From assembly GCA_000708835.1 (NCBI GenBank), contig DF237180.1, positions 1 to 64,000 of the forward strand: 64,000 bases of DNA, given 5' to 3'. The stretch's first letter is position 1, and each line of letters begins with the position of its first letter. Below, piece by piece: positions 12,701 through 22,909 of this stretch. This DNA is from Klebsormidium nitens. Taxonomy: Eukaryota; Streptophyta; Klebsormidiophyceae; Klebsormidiales; Klebsormidiaceae. The position numbers and the translations under genes were made by a program. Below the pieces are notes generated by a model. The model had not been told where the DNA came from and ran no database searches. It was given only the letters and a program-made list of their open reading frames with translations.

Positions 12701-15700
12701 ATGAACAAAAATGGCAGTCACTAGTTTTACGACTACTAAATTCAACGCAGGTCTTGCAGGAGTAGAGTAAGAACGATAGCCCTCTTCTGACTGGTACTTG
12801 GTAACAGACACTCAGAGAAGTGCAGCCCCGTGCGTACCTTAATATCGGCGCCGAAGTTGGTGACCTCCTTCTTGTAGCCGGAGCGCTTGAGGTGGAAGTT
12901 GAACCAGCGCAGCAAAATCTTTTCCGCCGGCAGCCGGCACAGCTCGTCGAACTCTTCCTCGTTGTCCAGCAGCTCCGCTAGCTCGGGCATCTTCTTCACG
13001 CTCACGTTCGACAGCAGCTGGATCTGCAGGAGGCAAAACCACCGGATTCCGCCCTTACTTTACTTTTCAACGGAATCCCAGCTGCGAGCCTGAGTACAAT
13101 CTCCAAACGGAACGGAGTGAGCGGAGCTCTGGCAGATCCGGACTCTCACGCTCGCGTTTGGCAGCAGGTGAATTTGCAGGGGACGGAGACACCGGATTCC
13201 GCTCTCAATCCACTCTTGGGATGAAACCGACAAAAGCAACTTCGCAAGCTTCCAGCACCTTCTCTACGCTCACGTTCGGACAATAGCTGGTTCCGTCGGT
13301 TATGAAAGGCCGGACTCCGTTTTGAGTTACTTTGCAACTCGACTAAACGGAAATACCCCGAATGCCGCCCGCAACTTCTTTATAAACGAAACAAACGGAC
13401 TACGAGAAGGAGTTTTGGGGAATGGATTATACCCTTCAAAGTCACGCCAATAGCAGCTCAATTTGAAGGAAATAGCAAGCAGACTTTGCGCTGAGGCTTT
13501 GTTCGCCAGAAATTAACGAAACGGAAGGAAAGCGAAATGGAGCTTAAGCAAAGAAGGCGAGCTCTTCTCGCTCAACGGGAAAAAAAAGTTCATGATTTCT
13601 ACGCCAATTCGTTTTCGAACCTCCGAGCTGACAAGAAACGTCTCAATATCAGGGTTGGGTAACTAGAGAACAACAACAGTATTCCGCCACCAGTATTCCG
13701 CTGAACAGGGGAGAACTCTCTCACCCGTTGCCATGGAAGTACTCTTCCGCTACCTCACGAAGTCAGGAATTAAAAGCTCTATCTTCCCGATCGGTGACAC
13801 CCTCTAGTTCGTTAGTGTAGCGCTGTTTCACACGTAGAGATCGAGGTAACCATCACGAAGTGATACGTCGAAAATGAACAACGTCGCCTGATGAGCAAAA
13901 AGGAGAGCTGGTCCTTCGCCCTGGTCTAATGCCAAAAGCTGCAACACTCTCTGCTCCAATCAGAGCTCCTCACCTTGACGATCTGCGAGATGAGCCCCAG
14001 CACCAAGTGCGGCTTCGCCTCCACCAGGTCCCCCGCTCCGATGTTGACAACCGAGCACCCGATCGCCTTTGCAGAGTTGATGCACAGCGTCTGGTTCTCA
14101 TTCTTCTCCCACGCGTTCAGCTTCTCCTTGACGTTCAACACGCGCTCGTCGATCGTGCCCTTGACCGCGACGTTGATCAGCTTGCACAGCAGGAGACCGT
14201 CCTTCACCGCTTCCCAGAGCTCGTCGGTGGCGGCGTTGAGAGGGAGGCGGGTGCCGACGACGGGGTCATCCTTGAGCCACAGGTTGATGTGGTCCACGTA
14301 GGCCTGCTTCTCAGAGTCCTGTGGAATTGGACACGAGGTTTATGAGGTATCAATCAGATGAGATTAACGGAGTTGGCAACTGCTGAGGTCCTAAGAGAGG
14401 TGTGAAAGACAAAGTTGGGAGAGGAGTCCTTTGGGATGAGAATATGATGACAAGGACGGTCGTCACGTGCTCTTGGAGTCCTCTTGTAGCACACATTGAG
14501 ACGAAGGCGGTTGAGTGTCCTTGATATTTTGTAAGAGAAAGAGGCACCACCGTGGTTACGAGGTCAATAAGCTCCGTCAATTCTGAACGCTTTCTTGAGT
14601 TCCGTGATTAATTAAGATAGAAGAATTTGCCGGCTCTCTTTGTGGGAGCTTTGTTGCAAAGGCCTCCGATGTTCGAGGAAGAGGCTCTCAAAATGTCAAG
14701 TGCGCTTCACGGGTGTAGGCTACCTCAGATATCCTGGTTTTCTTTTCTGCTGGAGCTTTTGGCAGGATTCGACCAGTCTGCAGCGGTTTTGCTCAGAAGC
14801 CCGAGCCTCAAGCTGACCCTCCTTATGTTTGGCTGCTTGGGGGAGAAGAAGCGTCTTATAGAAAACCAAAGGAGGAACGAACCCCTTCGAAAATTCCCAG
14901 TAAGTGCAAGGTGCTTATTCTGTAAGCTGGTGATGATTGAACGAAAGAAAAGACTATAACCCAACCTCCGGTAACTGGACCCCTCTTACAGGCGCATCCT
15001 GAAGACATTGAACGACTTCACCAAAGTCAAATTAGTCAGACATAGTCAACATTTTGCCAAGAGAGGCCAACTAACCGAGTGTACAATTTCCTTCCATCTA
15101 CTCCAACGTTTAAAAGTAGAACCTCAGGTTGCAAGTTAATTTGCCTACCTCTACTTGATGGGTATATGTTGTGCTCGTTGACCGGATGAAGGCCTTGTTC
15201 AAACCAGAGCTCTTCTTCGGGCTCGAACCACTGAGTACACCATCCTGGATTGCCAGATGCACCTGCAAACAATCAAAGAAATATCAAGTGGCCATCCATT
15301 TTGCCCTGGTGCCAGATGTTGAAGAATACATATACCAGGACTAAGGAAAGGAGTCTATCAATGTCAGAAGGTTGCGAGACGACAAGCGTCCAAGCATCGG
15401 ATCAGTGACCCCATGCTGGTTCTCTGGTTTCATGACAACACCTCCCAGGCCCTCTTCATTAGTCTGTTCAGTACTGGTTGAAAGACTCTTACTGAAAGAA
15501 CTGGGCGGCGTTCATCGTTGGTCGTGGTTCACCTGATGAAGTGCCAATCAGCTGAGGCTAAGAAGCATATGGATCTGGAGAAGCTCCATTCACAAAGATC
15601 TTTTTGAGCTGTCAAACAATCAAGTGGTCCCACGTTGAGAGCTGGGCGCACCTTCAGGAAACCTTCAAAGTCAACACCTCCCTTCGACGTTGCGTCAAAC

Positions 15701-16257
15701 TTCTCAACAAGCTTCGATGCTTCCTCTAGTGATGCTGTGATGTTGTGCTTGGATAGAGCAGCCTCCAGTTGCTCGGGGGAGAGAAGATTCTTTTGAAACT
15801 TGTCGGCGGCGTCAAACTGGGGACAGTTTAGGACAAGAAGACAGTTAGTATTCCCATCATATTTTGGCTAAAAGATGTGGACAGAAGTAGCTCATGGGGC
15901 GTTGCAAACCCTGGCATGCTGCTCTTCATTTAGTATCTTATGTAGTTCAGGTGGCCGTATAGCTGCCCTTAAAACTATTCAACTGATTTCTCTTAGAGAT
16001 ACAATAGATACACAATTGTCAGAAGCTTGTCTTAGCAAACTGCCTTCCCACTATTGATAACCTCATTGCAAGGACTTTGGCACAGCACACCACCACAAGT
16101 GGCTTCAAAGTGTGAGAGTTTCTTTATAGGCTTATTGTGCCAACATTGTATGACTAGACCCACTCACCTGCGCACGGTGCTGCCTCAGTTCACCCTGCGT
16201 AAATCTGCCAGCCAAGACAGGGTCACTCACTGCAACAGCAAAGCTAGGCGTCGCCAT
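9719..16257 (-). CDS. FIM: Fimbrin (plastin), actin-bundling protein, 10 exons
   Basis: Exons are 16257-16168, 15816-15652, 15262-15149, 14318-13974, 13023-12838, 12428-12217, 11722-11367, 10925-10774, 10369-10181 and 9808-9719. Phases are consistent throughout and give 632 residues. The N-terminus ([17 protein letters not shown]) leads into a degenerate EF-hand pair (about 31-90). Four calponin-homology domains follow: CH1 (about 127-240, with [18 protein letters not shown]), CH2 (about 253-365, with [18 protein letters not shown]), CH3 (about 388-495, with [18 protein letters not shown]) and CH4 (about 507-620, with [21 protein letters not shown]). Fimbrins cross-link actin filaments into tight bundles in the cytoplasm. 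The protein ends soon after CH4 and lacks the longer tail of many angiosperm fimbrins. The 950-bp intron between CH1 and CH2 holds decayed copies of the next exon edge (see findings). This is one of the two best-supported genes here. Confidence 0.96.
12998..13325 (-). repeat. Decayed copies of a fimbrin exon start
   Basis: The real exon edge with its splice acceptor lies around 12991-13033 on the plus-strand coordinates. Two diverged copies follow inside the intron at about 13143-13205 and 13259-13325. Each keeps a version of acgctcacgttcg, agcagctg and, about 25 bp further on, accggattccg. The shared anchor begins at 12998, 13148 and 13266, so the spacing is 150 and 118 bp. Confidence 0.75.
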
Positions 16258-17915
16258 TCTCACAACTCAGACCGCTGAGTGGTCAAAAAAATGTGTACAA
16301 TGGGCCTCAAAAGGGTGCCGATGGCTCTTCAATCACTCATTTCTGCGGTGCAGAATGGGGCTACACTGAAAGCTTTCCTATCCTATTCTATAGTGCAACC
16401 TTTCAACCCAAAGTAAGAATGAAAGAAGAGATTAAATGTGTCGACTGTCTACCAGCAGTCTGTCGCTTCCTGCCCCAATCAATGTAAGCACGAAATCAAG
16501 ATCTGAGCAATGACCTACACTTGTGCATCCCCTCGGCTGCGAAACCCCTTTGAGGACACCCTCCAACCACAATGACTGAAAGATAAGGTTCAAGCCTGCT
16601 CTTCAACCTTGGCGGCCCACATTGAGGCTGCAGCCATTGCATCGCTGAATTGTGGCCATTCACCTTCCTTCCTTCTCCCACATTGACTTTTCTGACGTCG
16701 CCCCATGCAAATTCAATGGTTGCGACCCCCTACGTTACTAGCGAGTCAGAGCGAAGAGAAACCCAGCAAAGGATCGTAGCCGTCGAGAAGTCAATCGGAC
16801 GGTTGAGATCGACAGTTAGTTTGCGAAGCCTACTCAACCGTCCGATAAGTTGTACCAGAGATCGAGGGCACGAGGACTCCTTGCATTCGGCGACCGTAAC
16901 ATGCCGTCACTCTCACAGCCTGCGCATTGAAAGAGAATCCAACACATAGGCAAGGCACCGTGTCCAGTTTGCACATGTAGTGCGATCAAGGCTTCCAGCT
17001 TCGACAGGAAGGCGATCGGTGCTGGTTGAGCGTACAAGACATGCTCTTGCCATGAGATTGTTGTGAAGGTTGTTGAACGGTTCTCAGCACATCGATATCA
17101 ATAATGCAATACATTGTCCATTGATGCCCTCTGAGTTTTGTGAAATTCGTATGGCAAGATGTGAAAACTGCAAAGTCGGAGCGATTACTAATCTGGCCTT
17201 CTAGTATACTCTTACGTGCCATCTGCTGACGCACCCGCGCTCAGAATATATAGCCAGCTTACCTCAGGTCACAGTAGTCATCACGACTTCTTCCTAAAGC
17301 CTATCAATGATCATGCTAGCGCTGTTGCTGTTCGTGGTAGGTGCTGTACGTTTGCACGCAATCAATGCCAAACATCGTATGCTAATTCTCAATTCCGGTG
17401 TCAGTGACGCTCGAGTCTGGATACTTGATGTGCCTGAAAAGGTGAAAAACGAACTTGGCAACACAGGAGTTTCAAAGAATGTATCTACTATGTGCCAGAA
17501 TTTTGTCGTCCTTTCATCACGGCAAACGCTGTTCAGGGTGGAAAGGAGAGTGGACCTCAGATGCTCAGAGCTCATGGAGTATTCATTACAAAGTTCTAAT
17601 CACGGTGTATTGGAAATAAACGTGTTGTTAAATCACGTCCTCTTAACGGAGGAGCTGTCCAGCTCTTCTTCAGGCATGGCTCTTCGAGCCAATGCGAAAG
17701 GGTTCGTTATGCCACCTTATGTCTTAATCAAATTCTAACCTACAAATAATCAACTCAAGTGTGGCGGACTTTCAGTACGTCAAACGTTCCGGGGCGAGTT
17801 TGCGTATCCGCCGTGTCCGATGCTGACTGACAAGGGCCGACACAATTCTTTAGAATACTGTCAATACAAGGACTCTTTCTTACAGAAACCCGAACCAAAT
17901 GCTCAGAAGCTCAGA
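16258..17915. other. Region upstream of fimbrin, no clear gene
   Basis: This interval holds the fimbrin promoter at its left end and the 3' flank of the next minus-strand gene at its right end. An open frame at 17307-17738 (+) would encode 143 residues beginning with a hydrophobic stretch, but it has no recognisable domain and no plausible neighbouring exons. An inverted repeat with 14-bp arms lies at 16794-16807 and 16833-16846. Nothing else stands out. Confidence 0.45.
17307..17738 (+). CDS. Doubtful 143-codon open frame
   Basis: The frame begins MIMLALLLFVVGAVRLHA, which resembles a signal peptide. The rest, about 120 residues, shows no family signature. Codon use is not GC-rich at third positions as in the neighbouring real exons, which argues against coding. 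It may be chance or a decayed gene. Confidence 0.15.
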   Translation: MIMLALLLFVVGAVRLHAINAKHRMLILNSGVSDARVWILDVPEKVKNELGNTGVSKNVSTMCQNFVVLSSRQTLFRVERRVDLRCSELMEYSLQSSNHGVLEINVLLNHVLLTEELSSSSSGMALRANAKGFVMPPYVLIKF

Positions 17916-20900
17916 TCATGTCGACCCAATCCTCAGCCCTCGCGTTTTCCTTGACGTCAGCAGCGGGCCCTCCTGCGGCACGTCAAACATGGGCACAAAG
18001 CTGCTCGACTTGTAGAGCGGCACCAGCCACCCTGCCTTGCCAGCGCCCTTATTCACACTGGGACTTCCCGGGCCATAACCCGGGGAATATCCCCTTGTAT
18101 CCTTTGAACCCCGCACCCCAAGCTTCCCCGGCCGCGCGCCTTCGCTCGGGCGGCCGGCCGGCGCGCCAAAGACGACGCCCTTCTTCTTGCCCGGCCCTAG
18201 GGGCCCGCCTTTATCCCCCGAGATGCTCCGCCGCCCTCCCATCGACATGCTCTTTGTCAACGCTTTCCTTTCACTCCCCCCGGCCGCTGCCGCTTTCGTA
18301 TCGCCCCCCTCGGCAGAGGCAGCGCGGCCCTCCCGACCCGCGGATGCTGCCGCGGCCGCCTCCGAAGGCGCCGCGCCTCCCTGTCCGTTACTCTCCGCCA
18401 AACCCTCCGCCATATCCCTGTTCTCTTCGACGATAGTCCCGAGCTCGGCGGCTAGGCAGGCCGCGGCCGCCCCTTCGTTTCCCAGAGAGCCCCTCTCGTC
18501 GCTTGATCTCCTCCTTTCGCAGTCGCTTGACTTGCGGCGTGCGGCCTCTTCTCCGGTCGTTCTGGGCCCCCAGGGAAGATTCGCGGAGTGTGCTCGGGGC
18601 GGCTCCTTTGAAGCTGCGTAACTGTTGCGCTGCGACCGGGTCCCAACCGGCGGCGTGATTCCGGATGGGTCGGCAATCCCCTTCAGGAATGACACAGACT
18701 AAAAGGCATGAGAAACGATGGGCATTGGAAGTCGCATTCCGATACCCCGAAGTAAAGCACTTTCAACATGTTTTTCTACCCCCTCCCGAGATAGTCACGT
18801 AAAAACGATTACTTCGAAATGGTAGACATTTGTCCGCTCTGAATCAGGTTCTGGAAGAAGTTCGTGGACACTGTCTGTACAAGCTCGTGACACTCGTCAA
18901 CCAAGTTCAAACAGCCGGAAAACACAATTGCAAATTATCCGGAAAAATTTGCTCCCACCTTGAAGAAGTGGTCGTCAGAAGAGAGGCTGGACATCGGCAA
19001 CCCAGAGCGGCGCCGCGCCTTGACCATGGTCAGGACAGTCCGGAAAGCGCGCTTGACGCGCTCGGCCGCGGCCGCGCGCCGCAGGATCTCGTCGCGCATC
19101 GCGCGGTGCCAAGCTTTCTCCTTCTTGCGCCGGTCCTGGATCCACCGCACGTCCTGACAGAGCGAAATGACGGGTATGTCTCTCAGTCTGTTGTCGGATC
19201 GAGCTTCCGGGTTATCCAAGGTTTTGAAATGCGAGATACAGGGTCGGAAATTCCTGGAACGAAGCGGCCTTGAGATCTAAGTCCACGAGCTATCAACAGC
19301 AAACTTCCTCATCATTCGCGATGGACCGTTCTTGAGCTGTTATAGTAGCGGCCCCCTGCATCCGTAAACCGTTCTTGCTGTTCGGCGGCAAGATTATGAA
19401 GTTGTGCAAATCATTCGTCAGTCCCGGAAACCGGCGAATCAGATTCAGCTGAGCCTTACCGACGCCACCTTTCTGAGGCGCAACTTCCTCTGCCGCAGCA
19501 CCGTCTTCTGGTGGCGGTACCACCAGACGCGGACCCGCTCGCTCTGCCGCCACTCCTTCAGCTGCTCCACCGTCGTCTTGCTCGGCTCCGGTCGCGAGAT
19601 CTGCACCGTAAGCAGACGCTGGATTTGGACGGCGACTGTTTAGCTGGCATTTACTAGGCGGACGGGATAAACTGGTGTGTAAGACTTACTCTTGGGACAA
19701 AGAGTCGGGGGGCTCCTGTAGAACGTGAAAAGAAGTTCAAGCAGGGGTCTGAGAGAATCTTCGAACCCTCTGTCGACTCGAGCGTCGAAATGGGAAGCAA
19801 GTCCAAACAGAGACTTAACCGCAGCCCGTAAAGAAAGCCGATGGGAAGTTTAGAGTGCTGTTAATCTGCATCACAGGAAGCGGCTGCTGAAGGTTTCGCA
19901 GACGATTGGGTTTCGAAAAGCATCGGCACTTTCTCATGCTTGGCTCCTGGTCAAGCAGAACCCTGCACAGTTTGGGGTTGGGATATTGTCTACCTGTGTC
20001 GATGACGCCTTTCTCTTGCCGCCGTCGTTTGGAATGCCTTGAAGCAGACTCCATGTCAAGCACGCAGCCCTTATGCGGCGCTTTCGTCGGAAATCGTTTG
20101 CGAGTCGATTGTATCCGAAAACCAAATTACGAGGAGGTATTCCAATCCAGAATCCAAGCAGAAACAGCGTGCTGAAATCCTCACCATCCTTGCTCTTGGT
20201 ACAACCACTCCATCTCGGTACAGCTCGTACTGTTGGCACGAAAACGCCACCCTTGACCGCACTTCAATCCTCGCTCCTTGCATCGACGGCGAGGCGCTCC
20301 TGCTACTCGGGGCCGAAAACGCTCTCCCTGGCCGACTGTGAAGCTGCCACTTGTCGCTCGAGAATTGGGCGGAAGCACTCAGACCGACTTGGCTAGGATA
20401 TCGGAGGTTTGCCGAGGAGGACGATGGCCGGACTCGGTCAAACGAAGCCTCCGGAGCCAGGGAACTTTCGGACTCTCCGGGATGGCTCGCCTCCGCTTGA
20501 GAGCTCGTCATCTCACAGCCACTCTGCGACTGCAATCGTGCGGCCATTGGGGTTGTCGGCTCCGCTGTAGCCCCTGACAACCTGCGGGATCCTGCTTCCC
20601 CTTCGGTGGAACAGCCGTCAGGAGCTTGCGACCGAGCTTCGTGCAGCTGAGTTTCTGACTGGAATGCGTTCTCTGACCAACCCGCACTCACTGTTGGCTC
20701 GTCCTCTTCTGACTCTACCACCGAGCACAGACCGCCGATGACGACGTCGCAGTCCTCATCGTCGCCAAAGTGCTCAGCTGCGACTTCACTAGACTCTTCT
20801 CGACCCTCCAGGACCTGACCAAAGTAAGCTCTGCTCTCATCGAGAACCGCTTCTTCTCTATGTTCAGGGTCTGAACGATCAAAACTCAAAGTGCTTTCAC

Positions 20901-21618
20901 CAACATCCCTTGCGGACTGACCCTGCCCTCCCTTGTGCCCCCGGCCCACCACCTCCACGTCATTCTCCCCATCAGAGTCTGGAACCACCTCTCCAGCACT
21001 GGCTCTAGTTTCAGAGTAATTTGATGCACCTTCGCTCCTCAATCCTAGGCTTGACACCCTCCCCAGTTCCTCGGTGTCCCAACTAAGGCAGCTTCTCTCA
21101 GTGTCGCTCCCACAAGGAGAAGCTGCATCATCCTGCCAGGAAACAGTCCTTTCTGCATGCAGCCTCCGATTCATCCCTGACATGCCGGCAAACCCCCACG
21201 CTGTCTGCGGCCGCTTTGGGAGTTGGTCCCACTCCCTTTCTCCCCTTTGCCTGAGCGAGCCCCCTTTCCCGGCCTTGGCTCCAGTAAGAAAGCTCCTGTG
21301 CATTGAGGCTGTCTCAGGTCTGTTTCTACTGGCTGGGGCCCCATTTCCACTGCTCAGAGCACGGTCTTTCCTGTCCTGAAACCTTTGCAGCAGCTTCTGC
21401 TTCTCTTGCTCCAGTGAGGCAGCTCCATACAACTTCCTGAAAGACCGCAGCTTTCCCTCTAATTGCAGGGGGGAACCTTTTGCATCGACCTTCTTCTTTT
21501 TCGCTGACATTGCAAGGCTTTCTGCTGATTGCTCTGCAATTGCCTCCCATCTTCCTCGGTTGGGGTGGCCAAAATCAGTGAGTCCATCGTTCCTCCTAGG
21601 AGGACTGTGTGGAGCCAT
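17916..21618 (-). CDS. Unknown basic, low-complexity protein, 7 exons
   Basis: Exons are 21618-20185, 20037-19994, 19962-19820, 19715-19690, 19600-19460, 19153-18959 and 18698-17916. All phases agree and give 921 residues. The start is set by an in-frame TAG 12 bp upstream of ATG 21618. Residues 1-478 are Ser/Glu/Arg-rich and acidic in the middle. Residues 550-661 form a very basic, probably helical block with Trp and Arg repeats (EQLKEWRQSERVRVWWYRHQ and EKAWHRAMRDEILRRAAAAE). The last exon is Ala/Gly/Ser-rich. The second to fourth exons (44, 143 and 26 bp) are the weakest part, held together mainly by phase. I do not recognise the family. The helical block could bind calmodulin or a cytoskeletal partner, but no clean IQ motif is visible. 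The gene is divergent from the coiled-coil gene at 22910. Confidence 0.6.
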
Positions 21619-22909
21619 TACATCCGGTCCCTATAAGCGCAGTATTCAAGACCTAGAACACAGTCAATGTATCTGTTGCACTTGAGGAGAGTGCTCTACC
21701 ATCCCTTCCAATGGGCTCATCTACTCTAGGCTGTCCTCCTGCAATCCTAAGCAACACTGCCGGATTGATGGTGCGGACGACCATTATATGGCAATGCTGG
21801 ACGTAGGAGTCGCTGAAAGATGTTTCGTGTCTGCATTCCCCGCACTGCCGATTCAATACTGGCAGATGCAAGTGTTACGGAAGGAAACAAGGCAGTCACG
21901 ATTGCTGTTTCAAGGATATCATGGCCGGGATCCTAATGAAATTAGGGCGCTGATCAATTTTCTTTCAGGGGTTGCCGCAAGAGGACAATCAGCAACAACT
22001 GGATCAGTGGATGTATGAAGGGCGAACGAAGCTGTATCTGACAACCACATGTTTCTACAATGCAGAGATTAAGCGTCGTGGTCGGGTCCATACACATAGC
22101 CAGCAGGCGGGCTGGGAAGCGGCTTGTGGCCGCCTCTGGCCGCCGCTTGCCTCACCAGCGCCAAGGTTATACGCGCAGGATGGTTTTCGTACGCGAATGA
22201 GACGGAAAATTCGACCCCAGATTCTACCCGTAAAAGTTAGAATATTATTCACAAATTCTTAATTTAGGCCCTCAATAAGAGAGGTGGGAGGTAAACCCTA
22301 ACCCTAATATGCATGGCGGAGACTGACTGTTCATTGCCACTGCCATTGGCGGTCAGCGAATGCAGGCCTGCCTCTTCCCAGCTCTTCCTGCTCTTCCTGC
22401 GAGCTTTGCTCTTTCACGTCTTTGCACACCAGCCTCCAGGTCTCGCTCTTACGCTTGGTTCGGGCAAGGTGCGTCATGTGACGACATGAGCAGCACAGTC
22501 AAGGGCCAATATCAGGGAATTCAAGAGGCTGCAATATTTGTCAACTTTTTTGCGTGCTGACCTCCTTCTGCGGTGCTGACAATGCAATGACTGGCGTGCT
22601 AGTCGGCAGTAACAAAAAGAAGGAAAGTCATTGCTAGACACGGGCTGAGAAACATAGAAATCAGACAAATGAGAATCATGGTCTTGCTGGCGCAGGGTCA
22701 GCGTTACGTTGGATTGCTTCAGCCACATTCGGTTTTCCTGAGGCATCCAGCCAAAGAGAGAACTCTTGGTGAGTTTGCGATGGTGTCAACACTCTGATAC
22801 TGTATGACGGACGCAAGCAGTATTCCTTATAAGCAAGTTAACGGCTCAGAACTCAGTCAAGGCCCAGAAAAGATTCCAATGCAGTGCATAGCAACAAACC
22901 TTGCATGAT
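21619..22909. promoter_or_regulatory. Shared divergent region with telobox
   Basis: This interval separates two divergent start codons (21618 minus, 22910 plus). It carries aaaccctaaccctaa at 22293-22307, two units of the plant telomere repeat. In plants such teloboxes occur in promoters of cell-division and translation genes and recruit Telobox-binding or Polycomb factors. Short open frames here show no recognisable product. Confidence 0.4.
22293..22307 (+). promoter_or_regulatory. Telobox (telomere-repeat motif)
   Basis: The 15-bp string aaaccctaaccctaa is two units of the plant-type telomere repeat. It lies 675 bp from one start codon and about 600 bp from the other, in a divergent intergenic region. 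A role in regulation is known for such motifs in land plants but is inferred here. Confidence 0.5.

Noticed and set aside
18187-18621. Long plus-strand open frames opposite the last exon at 17916-18698
   Set aside because: They are antisense frames kept open by the GC-rich minus-strand exon, whose splice acceptor and phase support the minus-strand reading.
21972-22262. Open frame in the divergent region at about 22 kb, considered as a mobile-element fragment
   Set aside because: It shows no transposase or reverse-transcriptase motif, and the frame is short.
22293-22307. Telomere-like repeat read as an interstitial telomere
   Set aside because: Only two units are present, which fits a promoter telobox better than a former chromosome end.
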